64,000 nucleotides of DNA from Sweltsa coloradensis (lineage: Eukaryota; Arthropoda; Insecta; Plecoptera; Chloroperlidae). The stretch lies in contig JAMZAV010001054.1 in assembly GCA_024449915.1 (NCBI GenBank), positions 149,912 to 213,911 of the forward strand. The letters are read 5' to 3'. This document shows, piece by piece, positions 10,376-22,750 of the stretch. A model generated the notes under the pieces. That model had not been told where the DNA came from. It saw nothing but the letters and a program-made list of their open reading frames with translations, and searched no databases. Positions within the stretch are counted from its first letter, which is position 1; the number at the start of each line of letters is the position of its first letter. Position numbers and translations under genes: made by a program.

Positions 10376-11763
10376 TAGTGATGTAAAAGCGAAAAGTTTG
10401 CAATGAAAAGTTTGAAAAGTTTTCACTTTCATGCAAACTTTTCACCAAGCTTGTGAAAAGTTTCAAATTTTTGAAAAGTTGTTAATAAGTTGGTAATAAT
10501 GTACCTAGTTGCTACAGATCTAGGCTACAGGTCTTGGAATACGATTCGGAATTGCTTTAAAGCTAAAGTAATAACGATACTGGAAATAAGACACTAAATT
10601 TCGAGTTTTGAAATGTAGGCCTATTATGAAATAAAAGTATGTACTGATTAATTAATAATTACTAATTGGATGAGCGTAGCGAGCGAGGCGAAGATTCCAT
10701 TTCACTACACTGGAGAAAAAAAAACAGAATGTTTTTTAAAAATTTATTTATTTATTTATTTTTTATTTTTGTGTGTCTGTTAACACGATTCCGGCTAAAC
10801 CGTTACTACAATTGCAATGAAATTTATGGAGGCCTTCGAAATCTCTGAACTTAGAACTGCCACCTTTTTTAACGCAATCGAAAAATTATTTCTCATGAAA
10901 ATCGCAACTTACGATTTTTTTTGATTTTTTTAAATTCTTCTACTTAGGCTATAACACCTAGGCCTACATGCTTTATCCGATTGTAATGATTTTTTTACAG
11001 AACCTTAATTTTGTGAATTTATATATTCGTGTGGAATTTGAGCGGAATCGAAAAATTATTTCTCGTGATGATCACAATTTTACGATTTTTTTTGTTTTTT
11101 TAAATTTCTTTGACTTGTAACACCGACCTGCTTTATTCGATTGTAATGATTTTTTCACAGAGCCTTAATTTTATAAATTTATATATTCGTGTGAAATTTG
11201 AGCGTCATCGAAAAATTATTTCTCATAAAAATCGCAATTTTACGCTTTTTTCGTTTAAAAAAAATTACGCTCATCCTACAACGCGCCTGAAAAAGTGTTT
11301 GCGAAGCTTCCTAGTTAGTAAATGGATTTGTATACTGTTAGGCTACGTAACATTAGACATTGTAGGCCTATGCATTTTTTTAAAAGTAGGCACTGGCTAC
11401 TTTTGTAGGCCTATAAGGCCAACTCTATTACATAATAAAAAGTTCAAACTAAAGCAATTATCAACAGTCAACATAGAAATTTTGTAATACATCAATGAAA
11501 TGTCCTGCAATTAATTCCCCTTGTCCTAACAACTATGCTTTGATGGTATTTTCTCCTGATTTAGAGGTAAAGGGCCGAACAAAATTATAATCTTTGACTT
11601 ATGGTAGGCCAATATGGCCTACCAATCATGGTGTCAAAATTTTAAGTTGAAACGACGGTGTTAAGCGACTAAAACATGAACTTTTCACAGCTTGAAAAGT
11701 TTTCAGTAAAGTTTTAAGCAAAGTTTTCACAAATTTGACTTTTCATGAAAATTTACATCACTA
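10376..11763. mobile_element. hAT-like element (1388 bp) with subterminal repeats
   Basis: Ends TAGTGATGTAAA and its exact complement, with an 8-bp duplication ATGACACT (10,368-10,375; 11,764-11,771). The uninterrupted site is present in copy 1 at 8468-8475. Both ends carry clustered AAAAGTTT motifs (about 10,390-10,490 and 11,690-11,745), like the subterminal transposase-binding repeats of hAT elements. A Helentron-like element is nested at 10,667-11,314. Confidence 0.9.
10667..11314 (+). mobile_element. Helentron/DINE-1-like element, copy 1 (648 bp)
   Basis: Starts TGGATGAGCG and ends CTTCCTAG between flanking T residues, nested in the hAT at 10,376. Near the 3' end are an inverted copy of the 5' end (CGCTCATCC) and a hairpin (AACGC...GTGTT). 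Internal ~145-160-bp units contain ACACC..CATGCTTTATCC. Confidence 0.75.
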
Positions 11764-11775
11764 ATGACACTAGAC

Positions 11776-12622
11776 CAGGGCTGCCACTGATATTTTTTTC
11801 AAATCCTGTATGAGGACGTTAAATATCCGCAAATATCTGTGAAAAGTCTAAAAACGTTGATTTCATTGATCAAACTATGAGAATGGATAAATGTGATGTT
11901 TATATTTGTTACCATCATAACCTAAAAGTTGCCAAGGGCCTAGGCCTATGCACAGGCAAGAAGAAAGGAACCAGAAACGCCCGTGGTTGCTTTTATTAAG
12001 ATTGCATAAAAGTTTAAAATGTCATTTATTTACAGAAAATCCATTTTAAACATTAAAATAATATTTTCTGACCTGGTTAAAAAATTCTAGGCCTAGATAG
12101 GCCCTATGAATGTTGCATCACAATTTTGACCTAGGCCTAGCCTAGGCCCATGCGTTGTGTTCTATAATAACATTGCAGAACTTGATAATAACATTTTAAT
12201 CATATACTTATTCTATTTTTCACTTTTAATATCACATAATCCAAACTTTATAAACAAAAACGAAAGAAAACAATTTTGTAGGCTCTTGGCTGTTCAACTT
12301 AACTTGCATCCTCTCCAAAAGCAACTGTGCTTGGCTGTTTCTCCAAATGGAAGCAGTAGGGATTGGATACAAAAAGGCAGTTCCTACTACATCTGGGACA
12401 TGGCTCCGCCCATGCTCCGCCCCCTATCGAAAGTCGAATCGATTATCGCCCCGCCTTCAATGTTTACAATCGAAATTAGCCCGCGCAGATTCAAATATAC
12501 GAAAATAAGCATAGAAAACGTAATTAACAAAATATCCGTAAATAAGACTAAAAATCCGTTTATCCGTTTTGCACCCTTAATATCCGTAAAAACGGATAAA
12601 ATCCGTTAAAACGGCAGCCCTG
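11776..12622. mobile_element. hAT-like element (847 bp), copy 2
   Basis: Same ends and same 8-bp duplication CACTAGAC (11,768-11,775; 12,623-12,630) as 8478-9332. Its left duplication overlaps that of the 10,376 element, so two hAT elements struck within a few bases of each other. Confidence 0.85.
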
Positions 12623-12794
12623 CACTAGACGATTTACTGGCGATACTGAGCGAAAAATCTCCAGTTACTGAAGGCTCTGGGCCAGCAATTTATGGAATGT
12701 GCAGCACACTGCTGACAGCAGTTAACGGAATGGATGCAGTAAAGCTGGTTTACTGGTTCAGTACGTCCAGCAATTAACGGAATGCAATAAAAAT

Positions 12795-13807
12795 TAGGGT
12801 TGCCGTTTGATAATCAATATATCGATCGATACGATTATTTCCCGAAACGATCGATAATCGATTCAGTCTTCAGAATCGATTATCGATATTTCGATAATCG
12901 AATAGCTCGCCCGCCCAAAATTTTGTAATTTACCACCCGCTCTGCAGAACTTCATAAAATAGTACCAGTCAAAACATTAATCGCTTTATTCCGTGAAAAA
13001 TACGTCCACTGCGAGATCCACAACACTCGTAAGGCGTGAAGTACGAAGCGCCTGCACTGTGCAGTATAGGCCACCAGCATGACGCGTGTGTGTTACAGGC
13101 CGGCTCGGCTCGGGCGGCAGGCGACTGCATTCCCGAGCCGATCAGGCGCTGATTGCACAACCTTGACGCGTCACGGCCAAGCAAGGTCAACAAGTATTTT
13201 ATCGAGATGCAGCATTCCTCACCCACGCTAACTCGTAGTCGCTTTTCTTATTTCCGTAGTGCTACGATAATATTATCTTATCAGTTCTCTCACACCAATA
13301 TTACGTCGTCTTCCAAACTAATGTCTAACAATATTCATCTCGTCTCACGTAATAAATATCGGAGCATTGAATAGTTTTAACTGATAATATCTCGTAAATG
13401 AATGAACGACAATCTCAACAAAAGCTGAAATGAAACTTCAAAGAACCACGATTTCCAAGAAGAACGACCTTCACAAAGACAACACTCAAGCCGGGTAGCA
13501 TAGCGCGGTCTGTCTACTCCACTTGGCTCGCTCTCGTCGCGCCCGCCAGACGCTTGGGGGGGGGGGAGGGGGAGCTTGTGAAAGACGTTGCTATTATAGC
13601 GTGGAAAAACCCTGTTCTGAGTAAAAAGAAGGAACAAAAGGATGCACTCGTAAAAGGTCCACGGTCCGCGTCGGTATACCAGCAAATTAAGGCCTAATTT
13701 TGATTCGATTATCGATCGATATTTTTTTTAAAACGATTATCGCGATCGATAATCGATTCAACTGGTCCGATTATCGATACTGAAATTCGTATCGAACGGC
13801 AACCCTA
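12795..13807. mobile_element. hAT-like element (1013 bp)
   Basis: Ends TAGGGTTGCCGTT and (reverse complement) TAGGGTTGCCGTTCG, flanked by ATAAAAAT at 12,787-12,794 and 13,808-13,815. Both ends are rich in ATCGAT/TTATCGAT motifs, probable subterminal repeats. The interior carries a GC-rich central part, but no transposase frame was recognised. Confidence 0.85.
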
Positions 13808-13815
13808 ATAAAAAT

Positions 13816-14516
13816 GCTTGTTGCACATTTTAATTTTCATTGACTTTTAATTTTTCTTGAAATGATTTCGAAAAATTGGGGGCTGTGTTATATTCGAGAT
13901 TGTGCTATATTCGGATTCGGGCCAATAAGGTAGTCATTACCACTAGTAACCCGTCCGTATGTATTGTTCCTGTGTCCATGGCGGAACTTTTCCATTTATA
14001 AATACAGGCGACTAGGTGCGAGCAGACGGCAGACAATACAGTCTCATCATTATACCTCCCGCGGGTGACCGTCAGCTGTGATTGTAGCAATGAAGCGGCG
14101 GGTTGTGGAAACAATACTACCCTCGTTTTTACTGTCTTTGTGAAGGTACTTCTCGGAAGTCATGGCTGTGTGAACTTTGGTTTAGCAGATGTTTTGATAG
14201 TTCAACTGCTTGTTTTGTACATTTGTCATTTACACTGCTATTCAAGTGTCCGATATTTATTGTGTGACAACTTGAATGATATTTGGTGTTGAGAGATGAG
14301 GTAACAAGAAGTAGGAGATAAGTTTGAAGGAACAGATATGGAATTAAAACGCGGGAAGTCTGGTACATTACATCTGCATCTAGAGGAGAGGCTTGACCTT
14401 GAGCAACCTACGATACGATATCATTTGCAGTTTGCACTAGACAAATGAGTGGTCACGTAAAGAATTTCGTAATCAGTTTTTTTTTCAGCTTGATGTTGCT
14501 CCGCTCAAAACAATTT
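13816..14516. other. No recognisable feature (CHMP4 intron)
   Basis: Non-coding. The short frames at 13,905-14,368 overlap on both strands and have no recognisable content. Confidence 0.4.
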
Positions 14517-14517
14517 C

Positions 14518-14570
<53 letters not shown>

Positions 14571-14590
14571 TAATAATAATAATAATAAAT
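14517..14590. repeat. (AAT)n microsatellite
   Basis: About 24 AAT triplets with one interruption, just upstream of the Tigger-like element. Confidence 0.95.
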
Positions 14591-14711
14591 TGTGGCTTGT
14601 GAGCTATCAAGTACAGTATGAACTCTATTATCCGAGTTGGATGAGACCGGGGGCACCTCGGATTTGCGAAAAACTCGGATGGCGCGGTTCATTTGTTTAT
14701 TTACTCTCGTG

Positions 14712-15688
14712 CAGCGGCGTCGGAGCCGGGGGGGCAGGGGGGTAGCAAGCCCCCCCTGAGCTTACAGAGGGGGGGCAAAAGTATCTTCTCGCCCCCCCTA
14801 GAAAAATGACAAATTAAGCAAAATAAGTGCGTTTTTCGTTTTGATTCATCTATTATCTTTTCTTTTTTTTGTTCAGCAAAACACCTCAACTACTTCTAAA
14901 ACACATAAAAACCACGTCAAAAAAACATATTTTTCAAAAAATCGCCTGCGGCGCTATTGTGGGTGTGTCAAAATACAATTACAAACATTGAAGTGTAACG
15001 AGCATCGCACTTTCTTGTAAATATGGAAAGTACCTCAGAGATGTCAGTCAGATATTGCATTATTATTTGGGGTTGGATGTATCCGTAGACGGTGGATATC
15101 TCTTGGCACAAACAGCCCCCCCCTCCCCGCAAACAAGCACAAATCGAGAGAAAGAGTAAACCGCTAAAACGTGTTACAAGGGAGAATCGTTCTCAAATAA
15201 GATCATCTGCTACTACTTCATAAGAATAGATAGATGATAGTTAAAGAGATAGAGTGATAGATATGGAGATGGACCACCAAATCTGTACGACTAAAGTTTG
15301 TAAACAAAACTAGTGATCGTCGCTATGTGTTTGGTACTTTTCACCACTAAAAGCTACCAATACTCAAGGCAGAGGCGCCGCGTATCAGGGGTGGGGGTGG
15401 TGGCTTTATTCTTATAAAATCTTAACTGCTTCTAAAACACATAAAAACCGCTTCAAAAATACGTATTTTTCAAAAAACTTCCAGCGGCGCTATTGTAGGG
15501 GGCACCCCCTCCATTGCGTTGTTCGTCCAAGACCCCCCCCCCACGAAATATATTTCAGTGTACGCTACTGACTCAAGGACATTAGTTGCATATTATGTAA
15601 CCATATGTAGGCCTAACTATGTATGGAAGCATGTACTTTTCCTGGTAAAGTTCGCCCCCCCTGGAAAAATAGACTTCCGACGCGCCTG
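14712..15688. mobile_element. hAT-like element nested in the Tigger-like element
   Basis: Ends CAGCGGCGTCGGAGCC and (reverse complement) CAGGCGCGTCGGAAG, with an 8-bp duplication CTCTCGTG/CTCTCGTA. C/G-homopolymer blocks lie near both ends. Two internal stretches (about 14,890-14,965 and 15,425-15,500) repeat the motif TTTTTCAAAAAA plus CGGCGCTATTGT; a similar pair occurs in the element at 63,029. Confidence 0.7.
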
Positions 15689-16155
15689 CTCTCGTAGCAT
15701 AGCCTGATATGGTAAAATGACATATGACACATGCAATGGATAAAGGAACATAAAATACACACGAAACACTTCATACAAGGTATACCAAATGATTTAATAG
15801 CTTGTAAATCAAGCTCACAAACATACGTACACAATTAGGCCTACATGTCGTAATAAAAACGCATGTCTAGGCCTAAATTCGACGCAGTAGGCCTAGGCCT
15901 AGAATGCAAACATAGGCCTAGGGTAGCTCTCTTTCTCATGTGGGAAGACCTCTCACTACTATCGCCCGCGCTGAAGCTCTCGTCACAAGATAAGTCTGGG
16001 AAAGAAATAAGATAAGCCCAGGAATAACAATTCAATGCGTCGTGATTACGAATTTCGTGAATCGGTTGAAACATGATCGCATCGCAATTCTTCTTCCACC
16101 CACAACGACCATCAAATGGTTGGATCGTGTGCGCAGGCGGCGATGCGCGTGACGC

Positions 16156-16271
16156 ACACTGACCACTGAGCTCTATATGCTCAGTGACACTGACGCACAC
16201 TGCTCGAAAGTCGTACACTGACCACTGACCTCTATATGCTCAGTGACACTGATGCACACTGCTCGAAAGTT
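16156..16271 (+). repeat. Tandem duplication, about 57-60-bp unit
   Basis: Two near-identical units, ACACTGACCACTGA...GCTCGAAAGT at 16,157-16,212 and 16,216-16,271. Part of the Tigger-like element. Confidence 0.85.
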
Positions 16272-16503
16272 GAGATATATCGCCGATCTATCTTCTCTTG
16301 CACTCACTCGTAGGCATGACTCCCGCTAGGCCTACAAATGTATGCAAGTACATTTAAAAAAGCGCGGCGCGGCGTCTGAATTTATTTTTATGTTTTATTT
16401 ACGTATTTAAAACTTTTTATTTATTTTTTTTTTTTTTTTTATGGAGCTTGGTCAACACGGTACATTGGATAATCGGAGATTGGATAATGGAGTTCTTACT
16501 GTA

Positions 16504-19500
16504 TTAATATCTAGGGCAAAGGTCGTTCGCCCGCAGCCAAGCGCACACGACTGCTAGTAGGCGATGATAACTCGACCCTGCTTACTTGTGGCAAAACGAC
16601 CCTTTGGCCCACGTTGTTTGCTACAAAAATTTGGCAAAAAAAATTATGGAAATCCAAAAGCCCGTTTGTCACCTCTCAATCTTCAACTCTACGATTAGAA
16701 CTAATCGAACGGATTCTTAGACTTCGACTCGACTTCTTAAAAGCCGTCCACGTCAGGCGCCACGATCAAACAACTTACTCCACAAAATACCAATTAAAAG
16801 CACGAAAATTACTGGGAGATGGATCGCCTAATTAAAATGATCACGATTTCTAAACAACACTAAGAAGTAAAATATATTGAAAATTATATACTGATTAAAG
16901 CTAAGTCCCTCAAAATCTGAGTTAAAAAGTCCCTACCAAAGTGTGAACTAAGTCTGCAAATAATAAAGGTCCCTACTCAGTTCACACACACTCTCTAAAA
17001 CTCACCAAGAACCCCACAAAATTGAGAAGCCGCAGTCCAGTGGCGTCAGAACTCCACTGAAATACACCTTATAATTAAGTAGAACTACTGATGTATTATC
17101 TGTGAAATCAACAAGCAACATATGAACACAGATTGGGCTATATTGTTATAAGACATGTTCCTTCATTGACAAGGAATACAGAGAAAATCCTACCTATTCA
17201 GTACTGATTCCTAGTGGCGAAAATAGACATCCTTCTAGACGTCACTTGGTCTGATGGACAAGACGACAGAAAGGTTTTTCTGATAATAGAAATGATAAAT
17301 TTGTTTATATTTTACAAACAATACGACTTTAGAAAATTGGTGCAGATACTCATCACTAGAATGTTCAAGACTCCCATCAACTCGATCGACCGTCGCTGAG
17401 ATCCAATGCGTAGAAAGTAGAATCGTTACGTAGACGATGACCTTGTGTAATTATTTCGTGGTAATCTTGTCCTGAGATCGACGATCAGATGTGAATTGCA
17501 CTGGAAGTTCTTCCATAAACTGTCACAATGTTGTCTTCCCCGGAAATATTGGGACATCCACTTTTGAATACAAAACTTATCGATTCCTCTGTAGTTCAAC
17601 TCTTCTTTGGTGATAACAGTCAATAAAGTTCATAACATTCGAACACAACGACCACGGAGAAGTATCGCGTTCTGACAGTAGTTATAACGCAAACACCGCC
17701 ATCTTTAAAAGCCTACGTTCATTCACTTCCCAATAACAATGAATCTCATTAGCCAATCAGCAATCAGGCATTTCGTCGGTCAATCAGAATGTAGATAGCA
17801 GTTCGTTCATAGATGGGTGCCAACTTCAAACATATTGCATCTTTTGAGAAAGACAGGTAGCCATTTTGAATCTCCGAAAGTTGGGCGACGCCGTTAGCCA
17901 AATTGATTCGCAAATAATTAATTGAAGACTTTTACTATATTGACCTACCAACTAATGTTCCTTGATTAATAATTCATATTATATCTCTAGGACCCGTGTC
18001 CCAGATGAATTATATTCCCGCTGTCACCTTTTTAGTTTTTACTTTCACTTGGTTTCGCCGAAGTTCACACGTTTGCGAAATTTTCGTCTGCCGCGTGATA
18101 CTCATACGACCCGATCTACCACATTCTCAAATTGAAATCAAATATCGCCTCAAATTGCAACTATTAGTATTCCATTGATTTACTGGCTATTTCATTACCT
18201 TATAGGCTCACTTGCTCATGATAATTGTCCGAAGACTCACTGATTTATTAGGTCATCCAATTCGATGCCTTCCTTTGCGTGTAGACGATTTGCACTCTTG
18301 GGTTCGATCCCCACTGATATATCACTCGTTCAAATGACGATTCTTCTTGGTCGATTGACAATTTCTCTCCACACTTCACACTCGACGATTTTTTAACATG
18401 TATTTCCCATATCCAACACGTTCTTCACGAACCCCCACGGAGCTACTCTTCCCGCACGCACTTCACAGCAATGGCTACAGCTCAACTCACGCCCCCACCA
18501 CACAAGGCTTCAAGATCTCAACTGACTCATTTTAGGCCTTCTCTGGTTTCAACAACACAAATCGTGATTGTGGCGTTCCATTAATCAATCAGCAAACAGC
18601 AAACCACGCGAAAGGTTGGAACTAGGGTCAAACTCATGTCAACCAGACGCTTTCGATCAAACAGGCGCCGTGAGACAAAATATTATTTATGTACATTAAA
18701 TATCTCAATAAAACATAGGGAAATCGATTTTTAATTAAAATCGTCAAATTTATGCGAATCACGTGATTCTTTTTGTAAACCATAATGAAATTTTCTCTAG
18801 GTTCTGATTTAATTCAAAGCATTCTTAACATTTTCATATATAACTTAATTAGGACTTCAAAAAAATAGGCCAGTTGCTCCAATGGTAGGCTAGGCTAAGC
18901 TCATGAAATTAAATAAATTTACTTCGACACCAAAACCACACACCAAGATCGATTGTTATGACTTGAATCGACATTCGACTGACCAGTACCTAAAAGGCCA
19001 AAGTCCACTTCGAAAGAGGCTGTTCTGGTTCATACTTCTACCTGAGTGGGGGGGTTTTCAGCTATCTGCACACGCCGTCCTGAAAGATTTACAATCTTGA
19101 AACTCGGTATATGACCTGATATGTGGTCCATGACATACCAAAAAAAAAAATCAGCCCGATCCGATAACCCGTTCTGTGTTAAAAAAGTACGTAAAAATCA
19201 ACGATAACCTTCCAATGGGTGGGTGGTTGGGGGGTTCTGACAGAGAGGAATAAGAGCCTACAGAGAAAACGGTACATCTTAGATTAAAACCATATGAAAC
19301 TTGGACCACACTTAGATGTACCGGTACCTCAGACTCATGTACTTCCGCTGAGGGGCAAGCAATATTACACCCTCACCCCAACACCCCCTAAATCATCCCC
19401 TAAAATTGGAATAATTCATAGCTCTAACCTAAAATTGAATTTTTATTCAAATTAGTTATTCAAATTATGTTTTAATGTGTTTTAACCCAATTGGGTTATT

Positions 19501-19650
19501 CTCATTTCCTAAACCACATTTTTTCAACCCCCATCCCTAATAGTTTATATTTCTTTTACCTTGATTTCCAGCATTCACCATGAAGGCACCGATTGAGTTA
19601 TCAGCATGAAATTTGGCATGATGGTAGGCCTACATAATAATATGAAAAAT
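16504..19650. other. Non-coding intron stretch without identified elements
   Basis: Mixed AT-rich sequence. A TGGCGTCAGAACTCCAC motif near 17,050 resembles a retroviral primer-binding site, but no LTR pair or gag-pol frame was found. GGTTCGATCCC near 18,299 resembles a tRNA B-box, with no convincing tRNA around it. Confidence 0.4.
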
Positions 19651-19942
19651 AATAATAGCTGAGCGGATTAGGTGAACTATTAGGGGTTTTGTGAAAGAAG
19701 CGTGAATTTTGGCTCAAACACTTATAATAGCATTCTGATCAAATTGCCAAGAGGAGGCCTAAAAAAAGTCCAATGGTTTGGGGGTTGGGGGGTCAAACAT
19801 TGGAGGTGAGGGGGAACTAAAAAAATCCTACGGACGGGAATTTAATAATAACATTCTCAAATTTTGGAAGATGGTTGCTTAAGGTTTGCATAACCGAAAA
19901 AAATTTGAACTTGACCTTACTTGTAAATATTACCAGATTGTG

Positions 19943-20096
19943 TGACCTTTGACCTTTAAAAACTAATTTGTGTTGTATTGAAAGAAAGGTATCGTGTGAC
20001 CACTCGTTTTGTCACAAATTATCCATAGAACAAGAATTAAAAGAAAAAGTGAGTTTGTCGTTGCCTTGGGGTAAATTATTTCATGACCTTTGACCT
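19943..20096 (+). promoter_or_regulatory. DR1 nuclear-receptor-type motifs, left arm unit 1
   Basis: Perfect TGACCTTTGACCT at 19,943-19,955 and 20,084-20,096, both direct repeats of the nuclear-receptor half site with one-base spacing (HNF4/RXR/COUP-TF type). A third perfect copy is at 20,377-20,389. Degenerate copies are near 20,518 and 20,819. Function is not implied by sequence alone. Confidence 0.6.
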
Positions 20097-21063
20097 GTGA
20101 ACGAGGAATTGTGACCCAGAGTACCTTAATTATTCAGGATTTTGTGATAGAAGCATGAAATTTTGATCAAACACTTATAATAATATTCTAATCAAATTGC
20201 TAAGAGGAGGCCAAAAAAGTCTACTGGTTTAGGGGTTGGGGGGGGGGGAAACAAAAATACCATACGTGACCGAATATAATATTATGAAACTCAGATTTTT
20301 AATATAGTTGCTTTAAGTTTGCATAACTGAAAAAAGCATAGTACTTGACCTCACTTGTAAATATTACCAGATTGTGTGACCTTTGACCTTTAATAACTAA
20401 TTTGTGTTACATTGAAAGATAACGTATGACCACTCGTTTCGTCACAATTTATCCCTAGAACAAGAATTTCAAGTAGGCTACAGATGGGTTTGTCGCTGCC
20501 TTGGGGTAGATAATTTAATGACCTTTGTCATATGAACGAGGAATTATGACCCAAATTACCTTAACCATTCGGGATTTTGAATTGAAGCATGAATTTGGGC
20601 TCAATCTCTAAGAATAATATTCTGAATAAATTTCCAAGAGGAGGCCTACAAAATGTCAACTAGGTTGGTGGGAGGAGGGTCAAACATTGGGTGTGGGGAA
20701 AAATCATACATCACTGAATATAATTATAGCAAAATCAAATTTTGGAAAATGGTTGCTTAAAGTTTACATAACTGAAAAAAATCATACGTAACCTAACTTG
20801 AAAATATTATTGGGGTATGTGACCTTAGACTTTGGTTACTGATTGGTGTTATATTTAAAGAATTGTATCGTGTGACCATGGAGTTGTACTATTTAAACTC
20901 CATGGTGTGACCAGTAGTTTTATCACAAATTATCCCTAGAATAAAAGTTAGGGCATTTTCAGAACTTATAATATTTACCCTTCATAATAAGCTTTAGTTA
21001 GGTATTTATTTATTATCCATTTTAAAAAAAAAGTATCTTATTCAGTTACAAGAACTAATTTTT

Positions 21064-22575
21064 CCTGTCTAGACCTTTCTACCTCTATGCCTCTCAAGCT
21101 CTGGGATGCCACTCTAGGTCTTTCTACTTCTTGGAGATAAGTCTATAGGCCTCTCTACCTCTAGGTATGCCTCTCTATCTCTGGGGATGCTTACTCTAGG
21201 TCTTTCTACTTCGGGAGATGAGTCTATAGCCCTCTTACCTCTAGGTATGCCTCTCTATCTCTGGGGATGCCACTCTAGATCTTTCTACTTCGGGAGATGA
21301 CTCTCTAGGCCTCTCAATCTCTGGCGATGCCAATCTTTCTACCTTGAAAGACGACGAGTCTCTAGGCCTCTCTGACTCTGTAGATGCCTCTACAGGCCAT
21401 CTCTGGGGACGCCTCAATTGGCATCTCTATCTCTACCTTTGGGGAAAAATCTCTGGGTCTTTCTACCTAGGGAGATGCCTCTATAGGCTTCTCTCCCTCT
21501 GGAGATACCTCTCTAGGTCCTTTTACCTAGGAAGAAGACTCTCTAGACCTCTTTATCTATAAGGCTGCCTCTATAAGCCTCTCCATCTCTGGGGTGGCCA
21601 CTCTAGGTCTTTCTACATAGAATCGCTCTCTAGGCCTTTCTGTCTCCTGGGCCCCGATTCATGTACATTTATCCCGGGTATAAGTGGTATAAGGACGGTA
21701 TAATGCAGGACATGGCAGGATAAGGCCTGGGTTAAGTCTGAGCAACTCTCATCCAATCAGAAATTTTCAATCCAACAACAAGTACAACAAATGTTTTTTT
21801 CCACTGCATTCCACAGCCATGTAAATCAGCAGATTTGCAAAAGAACACTAAAAATTTGCTCCATCTTTTGTTTTACATTTTTATTTACTGACAGAAGATT
21901 GCGTGAGATCATTAAAAGAAAAGAAAAGGCGTATTATTGCCGTAAATTTTGGAATAGCCTAGGACTATCATACTATTGTTCATCTGCATAAGGCTTTTAG
22001 TAATCAAAACTAGTTATTTGTGTGTCAAAAACAAGGTCGTGCAGGCCTAGGGTTGCCTAGGAGAGGCCAAGGGCTTGTCAAACGTGTTATGTTCGTATTA
22101 ATTGTATCTAGTCCTATAGCCTAATCGAACTTTAGGCCTACACTGTTTGTATTATGAATAATTTTTTACATCTGGGGCCCAGGCCCGAGACGGTTTTCTG
22201 ATTTGTTTTTATGAGAGTAATGAAAACTTTTCTCGTTTTACACATAGACGCAAAATTTAAAATGTCCGCCATCTGTTTACATATTTTCTTATCCCCGTGC
22301 GAGGCGGGATAAGTCTTCATGAATTGGATTCGGAGTTATACCGCACTTATACCACCTAACTCTGCTTATACCGGGATAAAAATGTACATGAATCGGGGCC
22401 CTGCTCTGGAGATACCACTCTAGACCGTTCTATCTATGGAGATGCCTCTGTAGGGCTGCCTCTATAGGCCTCTCTTGCTCTGGAGATGTCTCTAAAGGCC
22501 TTTTTACCTGGGGGGATGTCTCTCCAGGGATTTTTACCTAGGGAGATGCCTCTATCTCTGGAGATTCCTATTCGG
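21064..22575 (+). repeat. Minisatellite, ~31-bp unit (split by a TIR element)
   Basis: Degenerate tandem repeat of about 31 bp around CTCTAGGCCTCTCTATCTCTGG and AGATGCC, at 21,064-21,648 and 22,402-22,575, forming the centre of the foldback. The frame across it at 21,344-21,562 is an artefact. Confidence 0.85.
21649..22401. mobile_element. TIR element (753 bp) with ~35-bp ends
   Basis: Begins GGGCCCCGATTCATGTACAT and ends with its complement; the repeat continues through TTTATCCCGG..TATAAG. It splits the minisatellite cleanly. The duplication is not certain (CCT or CT are possible), so superfamily is left open. No transposase frame is present. Confidence 0.75.
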
Positions 22576-22750
22576 TGGCGTCTGATTTTTTTGTCCCCCC
22601 CCCCCCCCCCTCACAAACCAGGTAACTTTTTTTAGGCCTCCTCTTTGTAATTTAAACAGAATATTAGTATGAGTGTTTGAGCCCAAATTAATGCTTCTAT
22701 CACAAAATCCTGAAAAATTAAGGTACTCTGGGTCATAATTCCTTGTTCAT

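Larger units (their letters stand above)
10276..12777 (+). pseudogene. Possible alternative CHMP4 last exon, copy 2, interrupted twice
   Basis: Same acceptor (TATATTTAG|TC) and opening frame as 8374. It is interrupted by the hAT elements at 10,376-11,763 and 11,776-12,622. After removal the frame is open to TAA at 12,775-12,777, followed by AATAAA at 12,786-12,791. The last ~35 codons are read differently from copy 1 because of four small indels. Confidence 0.35.
10166..13330 (+). repeat. Second copy of the 8262-9960 stretch
   Basis: 10,166-10,375 equals 8262-8475 nearly base for base, and 11,764 onward equals 8468 onward, including the same hAT insertions with the same target duplications. 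The only large difference is a 1388-bp hAT element inserted at 10,376. Small differences are mostly single-base indels. This fits allelic copies placed in tandem by assembly; a true tandem duplication is the alternative. Confidence 0.75.
14614..16501. mobile_element. pogo/Tigger-like element (1888 bp)
   Basis: Ends CAGTATGAACTCTATTATCC and (reverse complement) CAGTAAGAACTCCATTATCC, flanked by TA (14,612-14,613; 16,502-16,503). CAGT...TTATCC ends with TA duplication are typical of the pogo/Tigger branch of Tc1/mariner. No DDE transposase frame remains. A hAT-like element is nested at 14,712, and there is a ~60-bp tandem duplication at 16,156-16,271. Confidence 0.8.

Noticed and set aside
17035..17060. 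Primer-binding-site-like TGGCGTCAGAACTCCAC
   Set aside because: No LTR pair, polypurine tract or gag-pol frame nearby.
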